Shown here one piece after another: positions 34,280-45,671 of a stretch of 64,000 nucleotides of DNA (position 1 is its first letter; every line of letters starts with the position of its first letter). The notes below the pieces were generated by a model, which saw only the letters and a list, made by a program, of their open reading frames with translations, was not told the origin of the DNA and did no database searches. This DNA comes from Brachionus rotundiformis (taxonomy: Eukaryota > Rotifera > Eurotatoria > Ploima > Brachionidae), in contig JAESIW010000020.1 of assembly GCA_016802295.1 (NCBI GenBank), forward strand, positions 1,936,120 through 2,000,119, given 5' to 3'. The position numbers and the translations under genes are program-made.

Positions 34280-37200
34280 AAAAAACCAAGAAACAATCAA
34301 TCAAAAATATTCATCAATTTCTTAATATATGGATGTTTATTTAAATGTTAATTTAAGATTTAAACAAAAAAATCTCATAATGTATTTTGTGAATTTTTAC
34401 TAAAGACTTAATTTACTATCGGTCGTTTATGTTTTCTTTTTTTTTTCTATTTCATGATATTTTTTTCATTTGCTTAATATTATTTGTTGATTTATCTATT
34501 CATTGGTTGTTTTTATTATCTTTTTTTTTCAAGTTTTAAAAACATATTTACTTTTTTTTTTGAATATTTTTTAACATTTTTAACAAAGTTTAAAATTTTA
34601 ATTTATCGATATTAAAATTGAAAAATAAAAGATTTTTTCAAAAAATTATTTTTTCGTTTATTTTCACATTTTATTTTAAGAAAATTTTACTCAATTGTTA
34701 TTTTTGTTCTTATTTTATTTATAACCCACCAACAAAGGCCCAAAAAGATGACTGTACGCCGATCTGTCAGACAGGGATTTCAAATTAATTTTTAAATCAA
34801 TTTTATTTTTATAAATTTTATTAGCAATTATGCTAATCGGTAGGCTGAAAAGAAGGACCTTATCCATTCTATACGACCTGCGGTGACCCCTCAAAATATT
34901 CAATTATATAAATAAATAAAATAATCGATATAGAATAATAATCATTCTTCGTTTAAAATTAGTTGATTGAGTTTTTTATTATAAAAAATATTAATATATA
35001 CTCTTCTACATGTAAACTAGTTTTTATTAGATTTTTATTTTAATCATAGCAATTATGAAATCAGTATTTTTTTTAATTATGTTGCACTATTTTAATACAA
35101 AATTAAATCGAATTTCTAAAAATTATAAAAATATTTTTATTTTGATTAATTAAATTTTCAAGTAAACTATTTTAAAATTAGAAAAAAATTGAAAAAAAGA
35201 AACATCTTGACATTTATTTTATATTTAAATCAAAAAATATATTTTTTTAAATAATATTTTTCGACAAGATATCAATAGGACTTTATTTCTCTGATATTGT
35301 TTACATTTAATTTGTTTAAGTGCACAATTAATACATTCATATTCGAGAGCATTGACCCATTTATTATCGGAGAAAAATTAATTTTAGATACCTAGAGAAA
35401 TGCACAGAATATTATCATCATGGGGTCTTCTTTTGACAACAAAAATGCTAATTAGATTGTCAGGTATGTCATAAGGCAATCAATCAAAAGATAAGAGTTA
35501 TGCTCAAGAGATGGCAGGATTAGATAAGTTTTGAAAATTATGTACCGCTTGAAAATAATTGTCCCTTGCGTGATTAAACTTAATCGGTGTTATCTTAAAA
35601 TCGACTAATTAATGCTAGCAGGAGGCAATTTATTTATCTGAGAGAAAGCTATTATTCCGAGGCAAAGTAATTGCAGGTTTTTTTAGTGTCAAAAGAATGA
35701 AATTTGATTTTGTTAATGATAAACGACGCTGCAAGAATGCTAGAGCCTAATTAATAGTTTCTCAACAATCAAAGCTTTTGTTTAATGACCTGAAGAGGCT
35801 GAATATTCGCTTTGATTTCTAACGGTGTTCTCGAAAAGAAAGAGGACACTTTTAAAAAATTTGAATTTGATAGTTTTCTCGAACTTTAAAAGAATCACGG
35901 CTCGGTCAATTGTAATTAATTTTTACCGTTGGAAAAAAAAATGGAATTTTAATGATAACGAGGCTATCAATTAATTCAAATATCAAAGATAAATGACTTT
36001 TTAATATTGATTTGAATATTAAAAGATTTTTTCTCTCTAAGTCTCAATAGACAATAATTTATTTAATTACATTGTTCAAGACTATTCATCTAGATAAGTG
36101 TCATTGTTATTCTAATTTAAGGATGGATGGAATTTCTAACCTATACCTGTCTGATGCATGCACTCATGTCATGTTTGCTTAATGAGATTTTGTTTACGTA
36201 ACTATGTGATAAGGTAATTGGGTTAGAAAAACATCATGTTTTTGTTTCAGATTTTGTGAGCTAATGGAATTTTTAAAATTGTGCCGATGTCAAAAAAGTT
36301 ACTTAATTATAAAAACATTTAATGAATGCATAAACATCAAATGTATTTATTTTAGTGCTAAAATAACTTTTAAATGGAATAATAATACCGATATAATCAG
36401 CTCATTGAAGACGAACAAAAAAACACTCGACAAATATCATACTTAACTCGGCTAGATAAAAAATGGTTATGTTTTGTCAAAGCAGATAGGAAGTGTTGAG
36501 AATTGTTAAATAGATGAGTTTTTCTGTTAAGGACCAATTTAGCTAAAATAATTTATTTAAAGTTTGAGCTTATTCAATTAGTAAAATTTAGCTATATTTT
36601 TTATTGACACTAATTGAAAATAATGTCTGAATATCCAAATATTCAAGTTAGATTTTAATTGTTATATTTTTTAAATTTTGTTTTTTTTTTGGTAAAATTG
36701 AAAAAATAAACTAATAATTGATATGTTTTTATTTTCAGATAACATAAAACAAAATATTTAGTTTTTGTTTTTACTCAGATTAATTTTAAGCAACCAGAAA
36801 AATTAAAAAAAAGTCTAAAAGTTATTTTAAAATGTATACACACAAACTGAATTGAAATAAAACTTAAAATAAATTTAAACAAAACATATTTATATTATTT
36901 ATTAAACAAAATTTGCTAATATAATATCAATTATGTCATAAATGTTTACAAATATAAACTAATTAATGATTATATTTCTAAAGAGCATTAATATTAGATT
37001 CTAAACTGTCCAGTTAGTATGACTTTTGGAAGTTTAGATCAATTTTACTTAGGGTAAATAAAAAATTCCGAAACATGGTGGGATTCGATCGATGATATTA
37101 TTCTATTTAAACAAAACATTATATTAAAGTTTAAAGAGATAGAAAATATCATTATATACTCTTTAATAACTTTTACTATTTTTTAGGAAGTATCCAGACT

Positions 37201-37920
37201 TCTTAACAATAACTAGCGTGAATAAAAACTACAAAAATATGATATGATTATTTTGAAAAAATTATCTTAAGTAGTAATTTTATATATTTTAAATTCGAGA
37301 TCAATGCCTCGTTTTCTTTTTTATCAATGGAAGGATTTAGAACAAAATAAAATAGTGTTTAAACTAATAATTGTAATAATCAAATCAAGCTTTAAAAATT
37401 AAAAATTTTCAATTTGATAGAAAAAAAAAGGTTGAAAACGTTTATTTTTGACATATAATTAAAATTTAAAATTGATTTATAAAGACTTTATTAAAATACC
37501 TTGAAATATTCATTTATAAATTAATAGTTGATTAAATCGGAAACTTATTCAAATATGATTTAAATGAAAAAAACTTTACACAAAAGAATTTTAAAACTAT
37601 GAAAAAATCAATTTTACTGTTGCTATGGCACAAAAGTCTTAAGAAATAACTAAATGAAGTGAAAAAATAAAGAAATTCAAATATTGAACTTAAAAGATAT
37701 TTATTCCAATAAGCAATAAAAATAAGAAAAAGAATAATAAATTAAAAATCAATTAGCAAATTTTAAAATTACAGTTTTTGAAAAATCTGTTAAGAAAACA
37801 AGAAAAAAACTAATTGAAAAAGTTTCCAATTAATATGGACAAATTTTATTAATGAGATTTAATAAATATATTATGATTAAAACTAATTAATATCTAAAAA
37901 AATTCAAAAATCCTGTAAAC
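34187..37920. other. Intergenic, between the two EVI1-like genes
   Basis: After the copy 1 3' UTR the sequence is A/T-rich with no gene I can support. A short AAT microsatellite lies at about 34188-34213. A GC-richer patch at 34725-34900 encodes minus-strand fragments (RGHRRSYRMDKVLLFSLPIS, SLSDRSAYSHLFGPLLVGYK) that may be the decayed C-terminus of a LINE. The 60-codon frame at 36264-36446 is unconvincing. Confidence 0.45.
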
Positions 37921-38048
37921 TGATATTTTTTGATAAAAAAGAAAAGCAAAAATCAACCTGGAGAAATAGAGAACCAAATGCTTATGATAATTTTGGCAGA
38001 TTGGAAAACGATAGCGACCAATTTTATATGACCAGTTATTATTTATGA
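37921..38048 (+). pseudogene. Tetraspanin C-terminal fragment
   Basis: Encodes the end of TM4 and the cytoplasmic tail of the tetraspanin at 40945-41817 (from IFFDKKEKQKSTWRNREPNA on), with its stop codon. Nothing upstream encodes the other domains, so it is a dead fragment carried by the inverted repeat. Confidence 0.85.
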
Positions 38049-38408
38049 AACAAACAATTCAAATATTTAATAAAATTTCAAAAAAAAGCATTCTTTTTTT
38101 TTATTATTCACAAATCACTGCTGGCAAAAAAGAATAGACCAAGTTGTTTGTGTAATTAGAACGCTTGAGTATATCTCAAGTGGTGTGCAATTTTCAGATA
38201 ATTTCTAAGAATTGAATTTTTAATTTTTTTATCAGATACCTGATTAGGTTATATTGCCATGACAATGTAAACAAAAAGTGATCTGTTTGTTTTAAAATTA
38301 AAGAGAAATTTAAGTATTTTATTATTAGGCAAGTGCTTTTTATCTGCAAAAAATGTCTTTTCTTTTTCAAATGTGAAAAATGAATATATCTTTTGGAAAT
38401 GCTGCAAG
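37921..38408 (+). repeat. Left arm of 488-bp inverted repeat (copy of tetraspanin 3' end)
   Basis: Reverse complement of 40585-41072 over the same 488-bp length, with almost no differences seen. It carries the last about 42 codons of the tetraspanin gene (37924-38048, reading into STWRNREPNAYDNFGRLEND and the TGA at 38046-38048) plus its 3' flank, but in plus orientation and without the rest of the gene. Confidence 0.9.
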
Positions 38409-38764
38409 TTAAATTTCTTGTTTTCTTGGTCGAAAAAAATAATGAATTAATTTATTTGAAAAAAAAGGATAATCTAATCGAAAAAAAGATAGTTTTTAAA
38501 ATTAGATTCAAAAAAGCGTTTCTCCTGTGCGTTCTTTTTTTCTTTAAAATTCAAGAAAAAGACTTGATTTATGTAAAATTGTTCTCTCTTATAAAACTAA
38601 TTCATTTAATTCTTTAAGTCGAAAAATGATCGTGCTAAAGCTCCTATCCCAACTAGAGGAAAAAAACAGAAAAAATCTTAATCATGATAGCATGATCATA
38701 ACCAAATAAAGATTAAAATTTGAAAATTTGAGCTTAATTTCTTAATATTTTAAAGATTTGAAAA

Positions 38765-40171
38765 ATGACTTTGAATGAAAGCGAAATTTACGATGGACGT
38801 TTGGCTTTTGATCTTACGTCAAATTGTTTATCAGAGGAGGAGGAAGAAAATGGAGATAATTTTGAAGAAAAATATAAGGAATCAATAAATGAGTTAGATG
38901 AAGGAAACGAGTTTGTTCATTTAACAGATGATCGATTAAATAAATGTAATTTAAAGACTGAAAATGATCAATCAAGTCAAAATTCAGACAAAGACAAAAA
39001 GGAAAGCGAATCCAATAAATGCCCAGAATGTGGTAAACAATTTAGTTCACCATCGGGCTTAAAACAACACATGCACATACACTCAAGTGTTAAACCATTT
39101 ATATGCGAAACATGCTACAAAGCGTACACTCAATTCTCCAATTTGTGTAGACACAAGCGATCTCACATGACTGGCAACAATGGTACATCAACGCCATCAA
39201 GACAAAAGAGCATTGGACAAAACTCGCCAACATTGTTCAAGTGTGGCAATTGCGCAAGCTCGTTTGCATCCCAGTTGGCGTTGAACAAGCATAGAAAAAG
39301 TTGCGACACTGTTGGTCAGCAAAGTCAGCAGAATTTGGCTGCAAGTCTTTTGGCTGCAGTTCAGCAACAAACATTCAAAGCAAGTCATCATTCGTCATCA
39401 CTGATCAACTCTAGTCCCAAATATTCGCCAAAGAACATAATTCAAAGCAAAAAATTCCTCGGCAAACAACAAACAACTAGTCCTTTGGCAAACAACTGGC
39501 AGCAGCAGCAATCAAACACTCAGACAAACATTTTGGACGCGAGCACAGCAGCGGCCGCATTCACTGCCGCCCTATCTGCTCAACAGTCAAACAATAGCTT
39601 GTTCAATTTGTCCGCATTGTCCCAATTTAATCCGTTCATGACAAAATTTTCCACATCGTCGACCGCCTCCTCTTCTTCATCGTCCACATCGCCAACACAG
39701 TGCTCGCCAATTTCAGCACTAACCACAAACATCCAGCAACATTACATGCAGCAATTGTTCCAATCCAGCCAAACAAATCCCAATTTCTATCAGCAATATT
39801 TGGCCATGTTGCCCCTTTTGCTCGCAGGCCAACAGCAAGCTATGGATTTGTCAACTTCGGCATCAAGTTCTCTCTCAACGTCGCCTCTGTCGACAGCAAG
39901 TAATTCTGAACACACTGAAGAGTCGCCAAGCAAGCACAAAAAGCAAATAAATCCGGCATCGCCTTCGCCCTCAACCTCGTCCAACTCTTCGATCAGCTCA
40001 TGTTCAAAAACCCAATTACAAACTAGTCTGTCTCATAAGCGGTCTTTTAACGAGGCCAATGGCATCATTTCGCCTTCTTCGTCCAGTTCGTCCTCCTCCT
40101 ACTACAAAAAAGAGGACGAAGAGCCTATCGATCTTAGTTGTAAACGAGTTAAGACTGCCGAGTTGTATTAA
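38765..40171 (+). CDS. EVI1/MECOM-like zinc-finger transcription factor, copy 2
   Basis: 468 aa, tandem paralogue of 32756-34186. The N terminus is a different acidic sequence (MTLNESEIYDGRLAFDLTSN, with SEEEEENGD). Finger 1 begins CPECGKQFSSPSGLKQH with many synonymous differences from copy 1. From the codon for Leu in GLKQH at 39060 the two genes become almost identical to beyond the stop. PIDLS for CtBP binding is at residues 454-458. The ATG at 38765-38767 follows a possible TTTTAAAG acceptor. The gene sits wholly inside the 488-bp inverted repeats. Confidence 0.85.
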   Translation: MTLNESEIYDGRLAFDLTSNCLSEEEEENGDNFEEKYKESINELDEGNEFVHLTDDRLNKCNLKTENDQSSQNSDKDKKESESNKCPECGKQFSSPSGLKQHMHIHSSVKPFICETCYKAYTQFSNLCRHKRSHMTGNNGTSTPSRQKSIGQNSPTLFKCGNCASSFASQLALNKHRKSCDTVGQQSQQNLAASLLAAVQQQTFKASHHSSSLINSSPKYSPKNIIQSKKFLGKQQTTSPLANNWQQQQSNTQTNILDASTAAAAFTAALSAQQSNNSLFNLSALSQFNPFMTKFSTSSTASSSSSSTSPTQCSPISALTTNIQQHYMQQLFQSSQTNPNFYQQYLAMLPLLLAGQQQAMDLSTSASSSLSTSPLSTASNSEHTEESPSKHKKQINPASPSPSTSSNSSISSCSKTQLQTSLSHKRSFNEANGIISPSSSSSSSSYYKKEDEEPIDLSCKRVKTAELY

Positions 40172-40248
40172 TATTAATAATAACAAAAGTCCATTTTAAT
40201 AAAAATATTTCTTTCTTTTTTTTTAGTTAATTATTTTTTTAGAGAATA
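39060..40248 (+). repeat. Direct repeat, unit 2 (EVI1-like genes)
   Basis: Partner of 33075-34279; see that entry. Upstream of 39060 the finger 1 codons differ at many third positions while encoding nearly the same residues, so the boundary is sharp. Confidence 0.9.
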
Positions 40249-40584
40249 TAACTAAGAAACAATTATTCTTATATAAAAAAATATTTTATTTATTGTTTTC
40301 TTCAAAAGAGAATAATTTATTGTTTTATTTATAATATTATATTATTAATTTTAAAATAAAGCATTTATTTAATTTTCATTTATTTCAGATAAAATTTTTG
40401 GTAATTTTTAAATAGAAATAATAATTGTCATTTTTTGTGAATATTTTTATTTAATTTTCTTAAAACTTTTAGTGATAGAATTATTTTTCAGTAATTTATA
40501 GATCTAGTTATGAATTATTTCCTATGAAGCCATAAATTCAGCATAAATAATCTCGCTCATTCCAGCCCTTTATTAGAAATTAAG

Positions 40585-41072
40585 CTTGCAGCATTTCCAA
40601 AAGATATATTCATTTTTCACATTTGAAAAAGAAAAGACATTTTTTGCAGATAAAAAGCACTTGCCTAATAATAAAATACTTAAATTTCTCTTTAATTTTA
40701 AAACAAACAGATCACTTTTTGTTTACATTGTCATGGCAATATAACCTAATCAGGTATCTGATAAAAAAATTAAAAATTCAATTCTTAGAAATTATCTGAA
40801 AATTGCACACCACTTGAGATATACTCAAGCGTTCTAATTACACAAACAACTTGGTCTATTCTTTTTTGCCAGCAGTGATTTGTGAATAATAAAAAAAAAG
40901 AATGCTTTTTTTTGAAATTTTATTAAATATTTGAATTGTTTGTTTCATAAATAATAACTGGTCATATAAAATTGGTCGCTATCGTTTTCCAATCTGCCAA
41001 AATTATCATAAGCATTTGGTTCTCTATTTCTCCAGGTTGATTTTTGCTTTTCTTTTTTATCAAAAAATATCA
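40585..41072 (-). repeat. Right arm of 488-bp inverted repeat (inside tetraspanin gene)
   Basis: The resident copy: overlaps the last codons and 3' flank of the tetraspanin gene. Its partner is 37921-38408. The enclosed segment 38409-40584 (about 2.2 kb) holds EVI1-like copy 2. Confidence 0.9.
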
Positions 41073-41817
41073 TACATAACAAATACAAAGATAGCACCAA
41101 TAGTATCAATTGAAAAAGGTTTAGAAAAGCTATAGACCATGCAATATATATCTCTATTTTCATGTAGTAGCTTCTAACTATATTTTCACATCCAACTTCG
41201 TGAAATTTGTTCATTAAAACGCAAGTCAAATCATAATTGTTTACACAACATGAATGTGGTATTTTATAGATATAACTTGGTGAGATTGTAATCACATTAT
41301 TGTTTGTTTTAAAAGCTGATTTTGGATCTGTATAAGAGGAATCATACCAATCTTTTGGTGAGTTCCAACCGCAGCATTTAAAATTATAGTGTAAATAGTC
41401 CATCGCTCTAGAATGTACTGCACTATGACCATACTGATATTTAATCAAATGAAGAATACGGTCTTTAAACTCGTTAAAATAGTTTATACTCTTTATATAG
41501 AGATAAATAGCCACAGAAAATTGCAGAATAAAAATAGTGAACAGCATTCCAAAATAGATAAATAAAATCCAACTTTTTTCACTCAAGATACCAGAGCATC
41601 CGACAAATCCAACTATCAGCAGAAAGATAGAAAACGCACATATGAAGTACATGAATTCTAAATATCCTTTTCCGTATTCTTCTTTTATTAATTCGTTTAC
41701 ATGATTGGGATTAAGGTATAGGAATACTGCGCCTATTAGTAATCCGAGTCCGAGCATAAAATAGAACGTATTGAATATGAAAAGACAAAGCTTAAAAAGT
41801 TTGAAGACCCATCTCAT
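40945..41817 (-). CDS. Tetraspanin
   Basis: 290-aa four-pass membrane protein with TMs at about residues 12-34, 55-77, 84-107 and 226-248. The large extracellular loop has the defining CCG (FKCCGWNSPKDWY), a second CC (HSCCVNN) and single Cys residues (LTCVL, VGCENI), a six-cysteine pattern. Tetraspanins organise membrane protein microdomains; the partner cannot be inferred. Single exon. The ATG is at 41815-41817. Its 3' end is the right arm of the 488-bp inverted repeat. Confidence 0.93.
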   Translation of the reverse strand: MRWVFKLFKLCLFIFNTFYFMLGLGLLIGAVFLYLNPNHVNELIKEEYGKGYLEFMYFICAFSIFLLIVGFVGCSGILSEKSWILFIYFGMLFTIFILQFSVAIYLYIKSINYFNEFKDRILHLIKYQYGHSAVHSRAMDYLHYNFKCCGWNSPKDWYDSSYTDPKSAFKTNNNVITISPSYIYKIPHSCCVNNYDLTCVLMNKFHEVGCENIVRSYYMKIEIYIAWSIAFLNLFQLILLVLSLYLLCMIFFDKKEKQKSTWRNREPNAYDNFGRLENDSDQFYMTSYYL

Positions 41818-42336
41818 TTTTAAATAGTACCTAAAAAATTATTTTCTTTTTTAGGGTTTTATCGAAATTTTGAATTCATTTAAAAAAGTTTCCTAAATAG
41901 ATATTTTTTAATTAAAATTATAATTAAAAATTTTTGTTCTTCTCTTGTTAACTGATAATTCTTGAAATATATAGCAGAAGTTTTAATTAAAAGTAAATCA
42001 GTTTTTGAGAATTGCTATTGACCATAAATTTTATCAATTTTTTATTATTATATTTATTATTTTTCACTTTAATTCGATTTCATTAATTTAACTGGTTTGT
42101 AGTTCGAATTTTGAGCAAAAAAATATTTTTCAATTGATTTTTTTTAGAAATTTTCAAAGAAACCAAAATTATACCTTAAAATTTTACGACCTAATCTTAA
42201 GTGATGAAAATTAAAAAATTTTTTTTAGTTTTAAAGTATTAAATTATAAGCGATGAAATTTAGTTAATTAGACGATACTATTATTTTTAATTTTTTTAAT
42301 TAAATTAAAAATTAAAAGAAATAATAGCTTGAAATC
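41818..42336. other. Intergenic spacer between tetraspanin and COA5
   Basis: A/T-rich; must contain the tetraspanin promoter and the COA5 3' UTR. Nothing else seen. Confidence 0.5.
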
Positions 42337-42594
42337 TCAATATCCCTTTGGTCCTCTAAATCGTCGTCTCATGTCAATTAGTGAGCGTTTGCATTCAAAA
42401 AAAGTATTGGCCAAAACCCAGCATTTGTCCGGAACATACGGAAGCATTTCTGGATCTTGTAAGCACTTTCTCGGAACAGTGTGGTATTTTTGAACGCAGT
42501 CTGATTTCAAAAGACACATTTTTAAATCATAGCGCAGGCCATCACATTTACGACGCACTTCAGCATGAGAATTTGATGTTTCGGTGTCGGTCAT
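42337..42594 (-). CDS. COA5: Cytochrome c oxidase assembly factor 5 (PET191)
   Basis: 85-aa mitochondrial intermembrane-space protein needed for complex IV assembly. The paired cysteine pattern (CDGLRYDLKMCLLKSDC, then RKCLQD and DKCWVLANTFFECKRSL) and the end DMRRRFRGPKGY match PET191/COA5 closely. Start chosen at the ATG 42592-42594 (MTDTET); the few upstream in-frame codons have no ATG. About 250 bp downstream of AEBP2 on the same strand. Confidence 0.94.
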   Translation of the reverse strand: MTDTETSNSHAEVRRKCDGLRYDLKMCLLKSDCVQKYHTVPRKCLQDPEMLPYVPDKCWVLANTFFECKRSLIDMRRRFRGPKGY

Positions 42595-42846
42595 CTTAAA
42601 CAGGAACACGTAAATCTACACATACAAGTAAATTAACCAACAGTAAACTACTTCTGTTGAAATTTAAAAAATTTTATCTTAAACTAGTTTTATAAAAATT
42701 TATTTCATTTTTATCTAATAATACAAAAAATTGACCAACAAAGACCATGATATGTGACATAAAAGACCTTTAGTGCTTAGTAAAAATAATAGGACAATTT
42801 ATATACAACGTAACCAAATAAAGGTTTGAAGGCGACTTGCTCTTGA

Positions 42847-45671
42847 CTATTTTCGTTTATTTTTTCTAAAGCGATGCCTTGAATAGAATGGATTGTTTTC
42901 ATCCTTGTTAATTTTACATATATTAAACAATTCATTTATGTCCACTGTTTTGGTCAGCTTCAAATCATCTTTCTCAATCCATTCGTTTTTTAATCTTAAA
43001 AAAAAATTATTAATTTTATTCTATTTTTAAAAATTATTAAAAATTTTGTATACATATTCTTTGGATGCCATTCAACATGGAATGACTCAACTCCAGTAGC
43101 TATATTAACATGAGACCCGATTATATTGGCATTGAAAGTACATGTTCCGGCTTTTAAATTCAATTGTTTAAGTCTATTGTCAATTACTTTTAATGAACAA
43201 ACATCGAAAAAGTCTTTGAATTGAGCTTTTTTAAATTTTTTCTTGTTAAAATCGCTTGTTTTACGCTTTTTGGTCAATGCTTTTAAAATTTGGGAATAGT
43301 TTTGAAATTTTGCTGAATTGGTTTTACCATTTGAGTCGTTCTTAAATAAAATAACCAGTTAAAAATTATTAAATTTGTTTCTTTGAGCATAAACTAAAAA
43401 GACTAAAACTATTTCAAACAGTTATCTATTTTAAAATTGTTCTTGGAATTCACTGTATCATACCTTTTATAAATGCTATAAAGATTAATGACCACACTAT
43501 TACATTGTATAATATTTTAGAAAAGAGAAATTTTTACTTGATTTTTAGAGTTGAAATTCAAGTCAAAAGTAATTTTAAATTATGAAAAATTGTTTGAATG
43601 ACCTGTAAATGGACTATGAGACGATCAGTCGACTCATTTAGCAAAGCAGTTGATTATTAAAATAATTTAATTATTAAATTTAGGACTTGAGGTTTATGAT
43701 CTCATCTATATTAAACAGATTAAGGCGATTAAAAGTCGATTCTTTAAATTATATGCCAGTTAAGCTCTTTTAAGAATATATTTTTGTTTATTCCACAAAG
43801 TTTTAAGCTTTTTTTTGATTAATTTTTTAAATTTATTTAATTACACTCAGTCTAAGATTATTGAATAATTAATAAAATTTTTTAATCCTATTTGATGCAT
43901 AATTCTGTAATGGACAAACTTAAAATTAAAAAAAAATATTGTAGATATTCTCTATGATTTGCAAATTATAATTTTTAAAATAAGTTTGTTATGTCTAAGA
44001 TACATATGTTTTGTTTTAGCTAAAAAAAATTATTAATATTTTCTAAAATTTTGAAATTAACAAGAATTACAAATAAGTAAATGTATTATAATTAGTTTAA
44101 TTTTTAAATATAACAGACAAAAATATTTATATATTATTTTACTAATAGTCAATGTTTTTCTAAGTATCACAGCAAAAATGAAGCTTAAAAATTTTGCCTC
44201 AAAATTTTCCAAATTTTTCATCTAATTTAGAAATATGGTATTGAAGCTCTGTTTCCATATTTAAAAAAATACAAACAATCTACAAGATCTACGACGAAGA
44301 ACTTCTCATAAGGAAAAAAGACATGGATCACGCCGGTTGTCAACTTACACTCAAGCTTTCAAGCTACAAGATGTCATTCTTACAATACAAATAGATAAAT
44401 TAATCAGTTAAAAGAATAGTGCTTAAAGATAAAGCTATTTTTAGGGATGGTGTTTTAGAACATGGTTGGAACAAAATAGAATTTATTTGACAAAAACTTA
44501 AAATTTATTTATTTGATTATTATTTATGTATTTATTATCTATATTCAAATTTTACGCAATAAGGACCAATTTTCAATTGAAATAAAATTATAAACTAAAA
44601 AAAACTTACTTTTTGATTTAATATATTAGAACTAGATTTTGATTTTTCACTAATGAACCTATCATTTGAGCAATCGGATATATTTGAGTCATTGGACGCC
44701 AAGTTGCCATTCAACTCGCTCAATTCACTACACGACTTATTCTTATGCTTTATATTATGAATAAGAGCTTTTTTGGCCGTGTTTAAAATATTATGCTTTT
44801 GTTGCCTATTCTTAACAGGTGATGTGCGCAAGGGCCCATTTATGGTATTTAGCTGAGCGGTCAACGAACTAGAGCTAGTGGTCGTATTGGAGGTGTTAAA
44901 GTGAAGGTCACAGTGGCGACTTAGCTCGGCCTGAGTGCGAAACTTTCTATTGCAACCACTGAATACGCAGTAGTAGGGCCGCGAGTCTATGTGGTCAATG
45001 ACATGGCGTTCCAGCCACATAAAACTACTCGATGACTTTTCATAAAATTTACAATCCTTCCACAAGCAATGAAATTTTTTGTTATTTTTTTGGCTTAAAA
45101 TGTGCCTGTTTTTAACATGTTCAATGAGCTCGTCATTATTTTTTTCAGCATCGATGCTAAAGCGGCACCTGTGCCAAGAGCAGCGCTTGCGATTGGGCTC
45201 GGCATCGTCATGATGACTGGTAATGCTCGACGCCGAAGAAGATTGGTTAAGCGTCAAATTAGAGGCCTCCAAGAGGCGAGAAGTGTTCCGGGTGATTCGT
45301 TTGTTCGAGTTGAGACTCTCGTTGCTAGGGCTGTTCGAGTATTGGCTGACATTTTTGGTTTTTTCATCGTCGGACGAGTTGAGCGAGCTAATGGAGGGAG
45401 ATTGGTGGCATGTCTGGCTGGAGTCGATGCATGATTTGTTGGACACTGAGCCAATGTCGTCCGAGACGAGCGAGTCGGACGTGATGGACGGTGTGGGCGA
45501 GCCCTTGATCAAGTCCAAGGCAAGCTCGTTGACTGAGGATGAGGTAGAAAAGTGCAGGGAATTGCTCGACTCTGAGCTCGCTGTTATGCCCGATGAGCTC
45601 ATGCGGCGGTACTTGCTCTTGCGCAGCGACTTCCCATAGCCAAACTGCAAACGCTTCTTTCCAGAGGACAT
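42847..45671 (-). CDS. AEBP2: AEBP2, zinc-finger accessory subunit of PRC2 (jing-like)
   Basis: Exons 44610-45671, 43054-43340 and 42847-42994 join in frame to 498 aa. The N-terminal half is Ser-rich and disordered. Three C2H2 fingers at about residues 164-263 follow the AEBP2 pattern: CSWHRCRFSIDAEKNN, then HCLWKDCKFYEKSS, then YCVFSGCNRKFRTQAELSRH. The C-terminal exons give FKDFFDVCSLKVIDNRLKQL and VEWHPKNILKNEWI, matching the human HDFFDAQTLDAIRHRA and LHWMPEDILPDVWV segments that contact PRC2. The protein ends in a basic KNKRK tail. AEBP2 helps PRC2 engage nucleosomes for H3K27 methylation. The ATG at 45669-45671 is the start; two codons of open frame precede it without an ATG. Intron 1 is long (1.27 kb) for this genome. 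Confidence 0.9.
43341..44609 (-). other. Long intron of AEBP2
   Basis: Bounded by a GTAAGT donor (44604-44609) and a TTTAAG acceptor (43341). Mostly A/T-rich. A slightly GC-richer patch at 44275-44390 has no open frame I can assign. Confidence 0.6.

Noticed and set aside
38393..38617. 74-codon plus-strand open frame upstream of EVI1-like copy 2
   Set aside because: Lys/Phe/Ile-rich, starts inside the inverted repeat arm and runs out of it, so it is an accident of the junction.
42996..43277. Separate small basic protein gene upstream of COA5
   Set aside because: At first it looked like an unknown gene, but the frame joins AEBP2 exon 1 in phase through GT-AG sites and matches the AEBP2 C-terminal domain.
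45102..45639. Long open frames on the plus strand opposite AEBP2 exon 1
   Set aside because: Shadow frames of the Ser/Asn-rich AEBP2 coding region, whose fingers and C-terminal domain are clearly conserved on the minus strand.
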